Origin: Angelakisella massiliensis
GTDB taxonomy: Bacteria; Bacillota; Clostridia; Oscillospirales; Ruminococcaceae
Direction: 5' to 3'
DNA length: 64,000 bases
NCBI RefSeq assembly: GCF_900104675.1
Contig: NZ_LT629945.1
Coordinates: forward strand, 2,718,756-2,782,755
Both the position numbers and the translations under genes were made by a program. Below are positions 17,370-25,713 of the stretch, one piece after another (position 1 is the stretch's first letter; each line of letters starts with the position of its first letter). Under the pieces are notes generated by a model. The model had not been told where the DNA came from and did no database searches. It was given only the letters and a program-made list of their open reading frames with translations.

Positions 17370-18569
17370 ATGCTATTTACTTCCGGCCCTGACCGGGCGT
17401 TTGAACGGCTGATGCAGGAAAAGCCCGGTTTCGATCACTACGACGGCGGCGGGGCGGACGCGCCGGAGGATTGCGGCACCTGCCGATTTTACCGCCCGGA
17501 TTGGAAATATCAATTCTGCCAGTTTGCAGAGTGTCCCTATCAGCCGGGCAAGCTGACCGACTATGCAGCGGTCAAATTCACAGTGAAAGGAGCGAACAAC
17601 GCTATGGCAGTTTTCCGTGTGGAAAAGAACAAAGGCTATACGGTGATGTCAAATCACCACCTGCGGAATAAGAACCTGACCTTAAAGGCCAAGGGCCTGC
17701 TGTCGCAGATGTTGTCCTTGCCGGAGGATTGGGACTATACCCTAAAAGGACTGTCCTATATCAACCGGGAAAGCATCGACGCGATCAGGACAGCGGTATG
17801 GGAGCTTGAAAAAGCTGGATATATCCGGCGTGAGCAGGGCCGTGACGCAAAAGGCAAAATGGCCGATATGGTCTATACCATCTACGAACAGCCGGTATTG
17901 GAAAACCCGGTATTGGAAAATCCAACATCGGATAACCCGGTGTTGGAAAATCCGACATCGGATAATCCGGCGTCGGAAAATCCAACGCAATTAAATAAAG
18001 AAGTACAAAGAACTGACTTATCAAAAAAAGAAAAAATAATTACAGATGGACAAAGTACCCATTCCATTCCTATCCCATCCCCGACCCCTGCCCCTATGGA
18101 GGGCGAGGCAGCGGCTACGCCGCCGGAACGGAAAAGGACAGGAAAGGATGAGGCTGTACGGATTTATCGGGAAATCATTTTGGAGAACATCGAGTATGCC
18201 TATCTCATTCAGGACAGGAGCATTGACCGTGAACAGCTTGACGAAATCGTAGACCTGATGCTGGAAACCGTCTGCACCGCCCGAAAGACAATCCGTGTCG
18301 CCGGGGACGACTACCCTGCCGAGCTGGTGAAATCCAAGTACATGAAGCTGACCGGCGAACATATCCGCTTTGTCCTTGACTGTCTGCGGGAGAACACAAC
18401 GAAAGTCCGCAATATCAAACAATACCTGCGGGCTATGCTGTTCAACGCCCCCAGCACCATTTCCAACTACTACACGGCCCTTGTCGCGCACGACATGGCA
18501 CAGCCCGATTGGGGAAAGCCTAAATCCGGCCTGCCGGACTATTCCTGCGGCGAGGGCGAAAGCCTGTAA
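17370..18569 (+). CDS. Replication initiator-like HTH protein of Tn1549-type elements (DUF6017)
   Basis: The frame starts at ATG 17370 after GAAAGGAGGCG. The first 75 residues form a Cys-rich module (CGTCRFYRPDWKYQFCQFAECPY) that is often a separate small protein; an internal ATG at 17604 with GGAG upstream would give the usual stand-alone protein. That part starts MAVFRVEKNKGYTVMSNHHL and continues with a winged helix (LTLKAKGLLSQMLSLPEDWDYT) like plasmid replication initiators. A run of six-residue repeats (LENP and SDNP units, about residues 170-205) forms a proline-rich linker before a C-terminal DUF6017-like helical domain. It is probably involved in element replication or maintenance. 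Confidence 0.8.
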   Translation: MLFTSGPDRAFERLMQEKPGFDHYDGGGADAPEDCGTCRFYRPDWKYQFCQFAECPYQPGKLTDYAAVKFTVKGANNAMAVFRVEKNKGYTVMSNHHLRNKNLTLKAKGLLSQMLSLPEDWDYTLKGLSYINRESIDAIRTAVWELEKAGYIRREQGRDAKGKMADMVYTIYEQPVLENPVLENPTSDNPVLENPTSDNPASENPTQLNKEVQRTDLSKKEKIITDGQSTHSIPIPSPTPAPMEGEAAATPPERKRTGKDEAVRIYREIILENIEYAYLIQDRSIDREQLDEIVDLMLETVCTARKTIRVAGDDYPAELVKSKYMKLTGEHIRFVLDCLRENTTKVRNIKQYLRAMLFNAPSTISNYYTALVAHDMAQPDWGKPKSGLPDYSCGEGESL

Positions 18570-18590
18570 CGAGAAAAGGAGGACGACCCT

Positions 18591-18803
18591 ATGAAGCAGG
18601 GCGCATTGATTTTTGACGAGCGAACAGACCGTTACGACATCCGCTTTGATCTGGCCGACTATTACGGCGGCCTGCATTGCGGGGAGTGTTTCGACGTGAT
18701 GATCGGCGGCAAATGGAGGCCCACCCGCATTGAAATGGCCGAAAACTGGTATCTTGTCGGCATCCGGGCCGACGACCTTTCCGGCCTGCGGGTGCGGATT
18801 TGA
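18591..18803 (+). CDS. DUF5348 family small protein
   Basis: A 70-residue protein standard in Tn1549-type elements between the replication-like gene and pcfB. It reads as a compact beta-rich domain (YDIRFDLADYYGGLHCGECFDVMI, then KWRPTRIEMAENWYLVGI). The ribosome site AAAGGAGG precedes the ATG. The function is unknown. Confidence 0.8.
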   Translation: MKQGALIFDERTDRYDIRFDLADYYGGLHCGECFDVMIGGKWRPTRIEMAENWYLVGIRADDLSGLRVRI

Positions 18804-18817
18804 CCTATATCTACCTG

Positions 18818-18855
18818 CGGCGTCTGGTGGTTCCGCCTTAGACGCCGCTTTTGAC
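18818..18855 (+). terminator. Hairpin with short T-run before pcfB
   Basis: GCGGCGTC and GACGCCGC form an 8-bp stem followed by TTTT. The arms match those of the hairpin at 17294-17340. Confidence 0.5.
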
Positions 18856-18877
18856 TTTCTGACAAGGAGGGATGCGA

Positions 18878-19354
18878 TTGCAGGAAGAAGTTACTCAAAA
18901 GACCATTGCCCTGTCCATGAAAACGGGCAAGCTCACGGCTCAAGTGCTGCAAGCGGCGCTGAAAAAGTACCTGCAACACCGGGCCAAGGGCAAAAACACG
19001 CTGCACCACGGCCAGCAGAGCCTAAAGCAGCTTAAAAAGCATGGGGCTGATCTCTCCAACATTGAGATCACCGAGGCCAACATTGGAGCGTTCAAGCCAT
19101 GCGCCAAGAAATACGGCGTGGATTTTACCTTACGAAAAGATAAGACCACCCAGCCGCCCCACTACGTTGTGATTTTCAAGGCCAAGGATGCAGATAACCT
19201 TGATCTGGCGTTTCGGGAGTTTACCGCCAAGACGCTTTCCAAGGAGCAGCGGCCCTCTATCCGCAAGGTTTTGTCCGCTGTGAAGCAAAAGGCGGCGGCC
19301 CAGACCAAGCAGCGGGCCAAGGAGAAAATCAAGGAAAGGGGGCTGGAACTGTGA
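18878..19354 (+). CDS. PcfB family conjugation protein (DUF3801)
   Basis: A 158-residue protein of the relaxosome/coupling apparatus of Gram-positive conjugative elements. The start is taken as TTG 18878, six bases after AAGGAGG, giving the family-like N-terminus (M)QEEVTQKTIALSMKTGKL; the ATG at 18872 directly abuts the ribosome site. The body has the PcfB pattern SLKQLKKHGADLSNIEI and FKPCAKKYGVDF with a basic C-terminal helix. It overlaps the start of virD4 by 4 nt. Confidence 0.85.
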   Translation: MQEEVTQKTIALSMKTGKLTAQVLQAALKKYLQHRAKGKNTLHHGQQSLKQLKKHGADLSNIEITEANIGAFKPCAKKYGVDFTLRKDKTTQPPHYVVIFKAKDADNLDLAFREFTAKTLSKEQRPSIRKVLSAVKQKAAAQTKQRAKEKIKERGLEL

Positions 19355-19656
19355 AGCCTGACGTAAAGAAATTGCTGATCCTGAACCTCCCGTATCTGAT
19401 TTTTGTGTACCTGTTTGCGAAATGCGGGGAGGCGTACCGGCTGGCCGCTGGTGCTGACCTGTCGGGGAAGCTCCTGCATTTTGCGGATGGTTTTGCGGCG
19501 GCTTTTGCCAACCCGCTGCCAAGCCTGCACCTGTTTGACCTGTGTATCGGTATCGCCGGTGCCGTGATCGTGCGGCTGGTGGTGTACTGCAAGAGCAAGA
19601 ACGTGAAGAAATACCGCAAAGGCATGGAGTATGGCAGCGCCCGCTGGAGTGCATAA
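19351..19656 (+). pseudogene. VirD4/TraG-type coupling protein, truncated after about 100 codons
   Basis: The N-terminus of a type IV coupling protein is intact: a cytoplasmic start, two membrane helices (about residues 10-26 and 64-82) and the post-membrane segment KNVKKYRKGMEYGSARW, which in full proteins leads into the NTP-binding domain. After GSARW the frame meets foreign sequence and stops (SA, stop). Full-length relatives have about 600 residues, so the ATPase domain is missing. The break is at about 19650, where a serine recombinase element begins. Confidence 0.88.
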
Positions 19657-19703
19657 TTTTAAGTGTAAAGGACACCTATATGGACGCACAGGAGGTTATG
19701 CAC

Positions 19704-21554
19704 ATGACTGATTATAGCAAAATTACCGCCCTTTACTCCCGCCTTTCCGTAGGCGACGAGGACAGGGACGGCGGCGAGAGCAACAGCATACAGAACCAGA
19801 AAATCTTTTTGGAGAACTACGCCAGAGGGCAGCACCTAACCAATATCCGGCACTACATTGACGATGACGAAAGCGGCAGATTTTTTGACCGTTCTGCCTA
19901 CTCCCGCATGATGGACGATGTGGAAAACGGCAAAATTGGTGTCTGCATTATGAAAGACCTTACCCGCTGGGGGCGCGACTATCTCCAAGTCGGCAACGCT
20001 ATGGAGATATTCAGACGGAACAACGTGCGCTTTATCGCGGTAAACAACGGCATAGACAGCGAGAAGCCCGACACATTGGAGTTTGCCCCCTTTATCAACA
20101 TCATGTCGGAGTGGTACGCAAAGGACATCAGCAAGAAAGTGAAAACGGGCATTAAGACCAAAGGCATGAGCGGAAAGCCGATTGCCACCGAAGCCCCCTA
20201 CGGCTATATGAAAGCCCCCGACAGCAAGGATTTTTGGATAATCGACGAGGAAGCCGCCGAGGTTGTACGCCTTATTTTCCGCCTGTTTCTGGACGGGAAA
20301 AACCGAAACCAAATCGCTGTATATCTGACACAAGCGCAAATACCGACCCCCACTTTCTACATGAAAGACCGGGGGCGGGGAACTTGTAAAAATAAGACGC
20401 TCAACGAGGATAACCGTTACAAGTGGAACAAAGTCACGCTGACCCATATCCTCACGCGGCAGGAGTATTGCGGCGATGTAGTCAATTTCAAAACTACAAA
20501 GCATTTCCGGGATAAGCGAAACCACTATGTAGACAGAAGCCAGTGGCACATCACAGAAAATGTGCATGAGCCGATTATCGACCGCACAGACTTTGAAAAT
20601 GTGCAGCGGATTTTGGAAAACGCGCCCGTCAAACGCCCCAACGGGGACGGAGAAATCCACCCTCTGTCCGGCTTGCTTTTCTGTAAAGACTGCGGCGCAA
20701 AAATGCACATTCGCATAGATTACCGAAACGGCGGCAAGCGGCATATTGCCTATTGCAGCGAGTACCACAAGGGGAAAGCCAAAAATCCTAAATGCCATTC
20801 CCCGCACATCATCGACGCGGATCTGCTTATGCAGACCGTCGCAGATGTGCTGAAAAAAATCGCGGAATACTCTATCAGCAACAAGGCGGATTTTGAAGCC
20901 TTAGTGAAAAAGAGCCTTGCCATGCAGCAGACCGACAAGACAAAGAAACAGCAGAAGCGTATCCCGCAAATCACGACGCGCCTTGAACAGATTGACAAGG
21001 TACTGAATAAACTTTATGAGGACAACGCGCTGGGTACTATCCCGCAAGACCGCTATGAGCAAATGTCGCAGAAGTATTCAGAAGAATACTACACGCTGAA
21101 AGCGGAGCTTGCTGCACTCCAAGAACAGCTATCCGCTTTTGAAAATGCGGGAGGACGGGCGCAGAAGTTTTTGAAGCTGACGGAACGCTATGCCGCCTTT
21201 ACCGACCTTACCCCCGCAATTCTCAACGAGTTTATCAGCCGGATTGAAGTGCATGAGCGCGACCAGAAAAGGGCGAGATACGCCATTCAGCACATCGGGA
21301 TATATTTCAACCACATCGGCAGGTTTGAAAACGAAGTGACACAGCTTGCCGAGCCGACGGAGCAGGAAATCCGGCAAATGCGGGAGGAAATCGAGGAAGC
21401 AAAAAAGGAAAGGAGCCGCGCTTATCACAGAGCGTATTCAAGGGAGTACCGGGCGCGTAACCTTGAAAAGCAGCGGGAATATGACCGCATGAAAGCGCGG
21501 GAATACAGGGCGAGGAAAAAGGCGCAGGCAGCCGCCGCAGCCCCCGCACAGTAA
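19704..21554 (+). CDS. Large serine recombinase (TnpX/resolvase type)
   Basis: A 616-residue site-specific recombinase that would excise and insert its element. The N-terminal resolvase domain has the nucleophile Ser in ALYSRLSVGDEDRDG, and IMKDLTRWGRDYLQVG. The middle is a recombinase domain with a zinc ribbon (CKDCGAKMHI, YCSEYHKGKAKNPKC), followed by a coiled coil and a long basic Arg/Glu-rich tail. The start is ATG 19704, eight bases after GGAGG; in-frame ATGs at 19680 and 19698 are alternatives. Its original attachment sites are probably lost because the right end is deleted. Confidence 0.93.
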   Translation: MTDYSKITALYSRLSVGDEDRDGGESNSIQNQKIFLENYARGQHLTNIRHYIDDDESGRFFDRSAYSRMMDDVENGKIGVCIMKDLTRWGRDYLQVGNAMEIFRRNNVRFIAVNNGIDSEKPDTLEFAPFINIMSEWYAKDISKKVKTGIKTKGMSGKPIATEAPYGYMKAPDSKDFWIIDEEAAEVVRLIFRLFLDGKNRNQIAVYLTQAQIPTPTFYMKDRGRGTCKNKTLNEDNRYKWNKVTLTHILTRQEYCGDVVNFKTTKHFRDKRNHYVDRSQWHITENVHEPIIDRTDFENVQRILENAPVKRPNGDGEIHPLSGLLFCKDCGAKMHIRIDYRNGGKRHIAYCSEYHKGKAKNPKCHSPHIIDADLLMQTVADVLKKIAEYSISNKADFEALVKKSLAMQQTDKTKKQQKRIPQITTRLEQIDKVLNKLYEDNALGTIPQDRYEQMSQKYSEEYYTLKAELAALQEQLSAFENAGGRAQKFLKLTERYAAFTDLTPAILNEFISRIEVHERDQKRARYAIQHIGIYFNHIGRFENEVTQLAEPTEQEIRQMREEIEEAKKERSRAYHRAYSREYRARNLEKQREYDRMKAREYRARKKAQAAAAAPAQ

Positions 21555-21632
21555 AACAGAATAGCCGACAGCAGAGAGGGATTTTCCAGATACGGGAAAT
21601 CCCTTTTTCGCGCCCGGAGAAAGGAGTTGCCA

Positions 21633-21848
21633 TTGACAGAAAAGAAAGGAACGCCTATCCCGCCGACCAAGCCGGACGGAGTTATCACGACACAGGGAAA
21701 CGGGCAGACCATTGTTGCGGAATTGTTTTTTAACCGCAGCGGCACAGAAACTTTCCGCGACAAGCTGCTAAAACTGATACTTGCCGACAGTTTGCGCTTT
21801 TCCGCGTCTGACGGTCAAGAGCCGGAAAAAACGGAAACCTTGCGATAA
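21633..21848 (+). CDS. TnpW family transposon protein
   Basis: A 71-residue protein starting at TTG 21633, six bases after AAGGAG. It shows the family opening TEKKGTPIPPTKPDGVITTQGNGQ followed by a hydrophobic-basic helix. TnpW proteins accompany TnpX-type recombinases in clostridial mobilizable elements; the role is not established. Confidence 0.8.
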   Translation: MTEKKGTPIPPTKPDGVITTQGNGQTIVAELFFNRSGTETFRDKLLKLILADSLRFSASDGQEPEKTETLR

Positions 21849-21982
21849 CAGCCGCCCCGACGATACATTCCCCGTCCGGGCGGTTTTTATCGTCAAAAAC
21901 GCCGTTTTTCCCAAGTCAAGAGCCGGGGAAAACACCCGAAAAATGCCCCTATTGCGTAACAGGGGCGCAGAAAGGAGAGTTT

Positions 21983-22279
21983 ATGAAAACAGGGCTTACC
22001 AAGCAGGAAAAGACCACCGACATTTGGTTTGACGAGAAAGACCCTCTTATCCATATCCGCACCCACAACACCGCCTTAAAGAAGCGGCTGCTTGCATACA
22101 GCCGCCGTTATCCGGCGAATTGCCAGCAGACCGACGCAGACCCGGAAACGGGCTGCATGGAGTTTGATATTGAGAAAGGACGCTTCTCTTTCCGTCTGAC
22201 CGCCCCATACAGCGAGGAACGGCGGGAAGCAGCGCGGCAGTATGCCAGAGAGAACAACGCCGCCGACAGGCTAAAATGA
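21983..22279 (+). CDS. Conserved small protein of clostridial mobile elements, function unknown
   Basis: A 98-residue acidic/basic mixed protein with no membrane segment (MKTGLTKQEKTTDIWFDEKD, then ALKKRLLAYSRRYP and FRLTAPYSEERREAARQYA). AAAGGAG precedes the ATG. I recognise the pattern from other serine-recombinase elements but know no function. Confidence 0.6.
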   Translation: MKTGLTKQEKTTDIWFDEKDPLIHIRTHNTALKKRLLAYSRRYPANCQQTDADPETGCMEFDIEKGRFSFRLTAPYSEERREAARQYARENNAADRLK

Positions 22280-22367
22280 TGTAGATTTGTTCATAGTCTT
22301 GTGCTATACTTAAAAAAACAAGCCAAAGTAAACCGAGCGGCAAACTGAAAATTTAAAAGGAGAATAA

Positions 22368-23096
22368 ATGATGAAAAAGTTCCTTGCCTTTTTGTTGTTA
22401 TTAAGTATGACATACCTATTTTGCGGATGTAGTAATATTCATTTAAGAGGAACGGCACCTCATTATGAAGAAAATACATATTCTGCTTCGGACGAGATTG
22501 AAAGCGTTACGATAGATGAGAAAAATACTCCCATTCAGATAGTCAGTTCAGATAGTAAAACTGTTTCTGTCACATATTATCGAGCAGATGATGGAAGTGA
22601 AGATTATGAGATAACAGAAGAAAATGGAGAGTTGACGATTACAAAGCAATCTCAATCTAATATAGGGGATAGATATTCTGAAGATGACTCTTATAAAAAT
22701 GTTAAATTAGTGTTATCGCTTCCCGATAATTACACCGGCAATTTGTGTATTGAAACACTGGATGGTGATATAAATATCGGAAATGTGGATATTCAGGATA
22801 TAACAATAACTACTAATAATGGAAATATAGCTTTTGGAAGTGCGACAATCAACCATTTGCAAATAAACACACTTGATGGTAATATTTCTTTTGACAACAC
22901 CGCTATAATGCAAGAGTTAGCTTGTGAAACGAAAAATGGGAATGTTATAGGAACATTTAGTGGCAACATGGCAGATTATAGTATTGTTACCGAAACCGTA
23001 GGTGGTAATAGCAATCTCAATTCTAAGGTTGGCGGAGATAAAACAATATCAATTTCAACACAAGATGGGGATATTGATATTTCGTTTGATAAATAA
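22368..23096 (+). CDS. Lipoprotein with DUF4097-like beta-helix domain
   Basis: A 242-residue predicted lipoprotein: signal peptide ending in LFCGC (lipid-modified Cys at about residue 21), then a chain of short beta repeats (LDGDINIGNVDI, NNGNIAFGSATI, LDGNISFDNTAI, KNGNVIGTF), the pattern of DUF4097 proteins. It would sit on the outer face of the membrane. Base composition is clearly lower in GC than its neighbours (AT-rich codons throughout), so it is a cargo gene of separate origin. AAAAGGAGA precedes two adjacent ATGs. The function is unknown; DUF4097 proteins are often linked to envelope stress systems. Confidence 0.75.
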   Translation: MMKKFLAFLLLLSMTYLFCGCSNIHLRGTAPHYEENTYSASDEIESVTIDEKNTPIQIVSSDSKTVSVTYYRADDGSEDYEITEENGELTITKQSQSNIGDRYSEDDSYKNVKLVLSLPDNYTGNLCIETLDGDINIGNVDIQDITITTNNGNIAFGSATINHLQINTLDGNISFDNTAIMQELACETKNGNVIGTFSGNMADYSIVTETVGGNSNLNSKVGGDKTISISTQDGDIDISFDK

Positions 23097-23241
23097 GCCA
23101 AAATGCCGACATAGAATACAATATGCGACTTCCAGATTAGCAAGAAAAACACAGTAAAATTAAATAAACCACCCACAAGGGACAGCCGAGAAAATCGACT
23201 GTCCTTTTTCTATGCCAACAGGCAGAAAGGAGCGACCAGCT

Positions 23242-23538
23242 ATGACGAAACCGAGAGAGAAAACCCGCGAGGAATTGACCGCCGAAATTGAGGACAGCAA
23301 GAAGAAAATCCAGCAATACGAAAACCGGGAAAAGGTGCTGCGGCAAAAGCTGACGCAAGAGGAACGCCGGACACGCAGCCACCGCCTTATCGTCCGGGGC
23401 GCGGTATTTGAAAGCATTGTGCCGGAAGCAAAGACCATGACCGACGAGGAAGCCGCCGCGCTTCTTAGGCTTGCCTTGACGAGCGAGCCAGCGCGGGAAT
23501 ATCTGAAAAAACGAGCCGAGGACGGGAACGCCGGATAA
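23242..23538 (+). CDS. DUF3847 family protein
   Basis: A 98-residue protein starting at ATG 23242 after AAAGGAG. The first two thirds are a charged coiled coil (REKTREELTAEIEDSKKK, then ENREKVLRQKLTQEERRTR), followed by RLIVRGAVFESI and a helical end. In mobilizable elements DUF3847 genes lie directly before the MobA/MobL relaxase gene, and the start of such a relaxase is found downstream at 23792. Confidence 0.8.
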   Translation: MTKPREKTREELTAEIEDSKKKIQQYENREKVLRQKLTQEERRTRSHRLIVRGAVFESIVPEAKTMTDEEAAALLRLALTSEPAREYLKKRAEDGNAG

Positions 23539-23791
23539 ATCCCTTAGGCACTAAGGGCGCACTTATACACCCTTACGGGCGTGTGCGCTCTGCCGAGGGC
23601 TTATCTCTCCACACAGCACCTTGCTATGTTCCGAGATTGGCGGCTTTGCCGCAGACAGGGGAAGCTACACTTCCCCTGCGACAGCTTACGCTGTCTACCC
23701 TTTTGTGTACTTGCCGGAAGCAAACACCTTGCGTTGCAAGCTGTTCCCTTCCGACAAGTCTGAATGACGCTCTAACGGAGGTGATACCCAT
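23539..23791. other. Non-coding stretch between DUF3847 and the relaxase remnant
   Basis: Composed of short GC-rich inverted repeats (for example GGGAAGC-CTTCCC, GACAGC-GCTGTC). This layout is usual before MobA/MobL relaxase genes and may contain the transfer origin of the nested element. No gene is seen. Confidence 0.35.
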
Positions 23792-23830
23792 AGCCATTTA
23801 CCATTGTAATATCAGCATAAGAGGGTGCAG
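23792..23830 (+). pseudogene. N-terminal remnant of a MobA/MobL relaxase
   Basis: After GGAGGTGAT the frame reads IAIYHCNISI, the conserved opening of MobA/MobL relaxases, and then stops matching. The first codon is ATA instead of ATG. Only about ten codons remain before the junction with the host element. Confidence 0.6.
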
Positions 23831-23842
23831 CCCTCTTGCCGT

Positions 23843-24079
23843 CTATCTCTGTTCCAGCGGGAAGCTCGGCAATGCTTCCAGCAGTTTCAGGGAAATGCGC
23901 TGCCGTATATCTTCGTCAATGACTTTCTTCTTTTTGCCGTTTGCCTGTCTGATCTCCACCGTGGAAAGCTCGTTGATGTAGTCAGCATAATGGGCCAACA
24001 CTTTTTCCGTGGCCCACCTCTCACCGGCAACGGCGGCTTTGATCGTTTCATAGTCCAGCAGCTTTTCTTGTCCGTCCAT
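23843..24079 (-). CDS. Helix-turn-helix protein of Tn1549-type elements
   Basis: A 78-residue protein starting at ATG 24079. It reads MDGQEKLLDYETIKAAVAGE followed by AVEKVLAHYADYINELST-like helices and a C-terminal DIRQRISLKLLEALPSF. This is the small HTH family that also appears at 34814 (IELLPLSVIEAARAGD). It is probably a regulator of transfer genes; the target is unknown. Confidence 0.75.
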   Translation of the reverse strand: MDGQEKLLDYETIKAAVAGERWATEKVLAHYADYINELSTVEIRQANGKKKKVIDEDIRQRISLKLLEALPSFPLEQR

Positions 24080-24261
24080 CCTGATACCCCCGTCAGACTG
24101 ATTTTTTCTATGATACCATATTCGGAAGCATGGAACCAGAGAAAACGGCGCTTTTCTGCTGGTAAATTCTACGCATTTAGAACAGCACTTCGGCGGGGAT
24201 AGGATAAAACACCCACATACCCCGCTGACCATGCCGGAAAAGCCTTGAAATATAAGGGCTT

Positions 24262-24633
24262 TTACAGCTCTAAGTGCGTAGGTTTCCAGTATCTTTTCCG
24301 CTGGCGCTCGGCCTCTTTGCGGCGGCGCATCCGTTTGGAGCAGGCCGCGCAGTATTTGGCCCGGTTAGACTTCGGCGTGAACGTGGCCCCGCACTCACAG
24401 CAGCGTTTCACTTCGTCCCGGTCTTTGGTGATCTCGGCATACAGGGCCGCATCCAGCGGGAGGACAGCGGCCTTAAACCAGCGGCACAGAAGCGAATAGG
24501 AAATGCTCTGTACGCAAATACATTCTTCGCCGTCGTCCAGCAACAGGCAGTTGCCGTCACAATAGTTGCAGCACTCATGCGTCAGCTTCCGGGCCTTGCG
24601 ATATTGAGGGTAATTCATTCGTGGAATACTCAT
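24262..24633 (-). CDS. Cysteine-rich VLP domain protein
   Basis: A 123-residue protein with two cysteine clusters: CCNYCDGNCLLLDDGEECICVQ near the N-terminus and CCECGATFTPKSNRAKYCAAC, a zinc ribbon, near the C-terminus, ending in a basic tail. The family is a standard part of Tn1549 relatives next to the relaxase. Its start overlaps the relaxase stop (ATGA), so it is translationally coupled to it. The role is unknown. Confidence 0.8.
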   Translation of the reverse strand: MSIPRMNYPQYRKARKLTHECCNYCDGNCLLLDDGEECICVQSISYSLLCRWFKAAVLPLDAALYAEITKDRDEVKRCCECGATFTPKSNRAKYCAACSKRMRRRKEAERQRKRYWKPTHLEL

Positions 24634-25166
24634 AGCTCTTGCGTCCATTCCTTTCCCGGCGTCATACGCAAAATGCCGTCCACATTCTGCTTGATGATGC
24701 CGTATTCCTGCATCTGCTTTTTCGCTTCGCCGTACTTCTCATACAGCCGTTCCTTTTCCTCGGCCAATCGCTTGTAGCTCTGTTTGTTGGAAATGTACTT
24801 GCGCTGATTTACCATATCCACGGCACAGAAAATAATGTGATTGTGGACGTGGCCCTTATCAATATGGGTAGTCAGCACATAGGGATATTTCCCTTGCAGC
24901 ACTTCCTCGGCAAGCTGCTTCCCGATCTCATGGGCCTGTTCCGGCGTGGCTTCGCCGGGGGCAAAGGATTGTATCAGGTGGTGGCCCAGATTATTGCCCT
25001 TTTGGTATGCCTGCGCCAGCAGCATTTCAAATTCAATGTCCGCTGTTTCATAAGAGCAGGCAAAGGAGGCCACCAGCAGCTTGCCGTCAGTTTTGTCCGG
25101 GTTCTCGATGTAGTCAAGGGCTTTTTTCAGCGTTGACTTGATAGGATGTATCTTTGTAACTGCCAT
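24630..25166 (-). pseudogene. MobA/VirD2-type relaxase with a large internal deletion
   Basis: The N-terminal part is a normal relaxase: AVTKIHPIKSTLKKALDYIENP, HHLIQSFAPGEATPEQAHEIG and the three-histidine metal motif HIDKGHVHNHIIF. After about residue 135 the sequence jumps to what in full-length relatives is the extreme C-terminus (YGEAKKQMQEYGIIKQNVDGILRMTPGKE). The product has 178 residues instead of about 450-550 and keeps one open frame. Catalysis of nicking might survive, but the linker and accessory regions are gone. MobC precedes it with a 40-nt overlap. Confidence 0.85.
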
Positions 25167-25456
25167 ATCTGCGCCAGCGCCCCCTTTATATCCTCGATGT
25201 CCTGTGCGTACACCGGCCCCATACCGTTCAGCCTCTTTGCAATCTGATTGACGTTGACGCCGATCTTCTGTATCTCGGCGGTCTGCGCCCGGATGTCGCT
25301 GGTGTCCATGTTGACGATATAGCCGTCAATGAGCATCTTCCGGGCGTAGGCTGAAAAGTTCTTCGTATGCAGCAGCGCCATTTTCTGTTCAATCATAGCC
25401 CGTTCCTCCGGCGTCACAGGGACGCGCAGCACGATTTTTCGCTTTCTGTTTGCCAT
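25127..25456 (-). CDS. mobC: Mobilization relaxosome protein MobC
   Basis: A 109-residue accessory protein that helps the relaxase open the transfer origin. It has a ribbon-helix-helix-like start (KRKIVLRVPVTPEERAMIEQKM) and the MobC signature IGVNVNQIAKRLNG. It overlaps the relaxase start, as usual. A candidate oriT lies directly upstream at 25487-25510. Confidence 0.9.
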   Translation of the reverse strand: MANRKRKIVLRVPVTPEERAMIEQKMALLHTKNFSAYARKMLIDGYIVNMDTSDIRAQTAEIQKIGVNVNQIAKRLNGMGPVYAQDIEDIKGALAQIWQLQRYILSSQR

Positions 25457-25486
25457 GCTTCACCGTCCTTTCCATTCAGGGGTTTG

Positions 25487-25510
25487 GGGATTTCCCCAAC
25501 AAGCAAAACG
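25487..25510. other. Candidate oriT, copy 1
   Basis: GGGGATTTCCCC, a small inverted repeat, followed by AACAAGCAAAACG, directly upstream of mobC. The same 17-nt end (CCCCAACAAGCAAAACG) recurs at 27040-27055. An inverted repeat plus conserved flank next to the relaxosome genes is what a nic region looks like; function not shown. Confidence 0.45.
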
Positions 25511-25713
25511 GACGCGGCCCGGCAGGGACGGGGCAGGCCGTTTTTCCGGGAGTGGCTACACTCCCTATGCTTGCTACGTTACTGTTTCTCCACTAACAAG
25601 ACGTTTCCAAAGCCCCAAACTACCCGCAAAATAGCCCTCTGGAAAGAAAAAAGTGCAAAAAAATAGAAGCTACGCTGTGCAGCTCCCGCTAAAAGTAAAA
25701 CAGAGGATGCCAG

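Larger units (their letters stand above)
19650..23830 (+). mobile_element. Fragment of a serine-recombinase mobilizable element inside the Tn1549-like element
   Basis: Contains a large serine recombinase, TnpW, a small conserved protein, a lipoprotein, DUF3847 and the first ten codons of a MobA/MobL relaxase, all on the plus strand. It starts in virD4 and ends abruptly at about 23830, where minus-strand genes of the host element resume. Neither the rest of the relaxase nor the rest of virD4 is present, so a deletion removed the right part of this element together with the conjugation genes. Confidence 0.75.
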
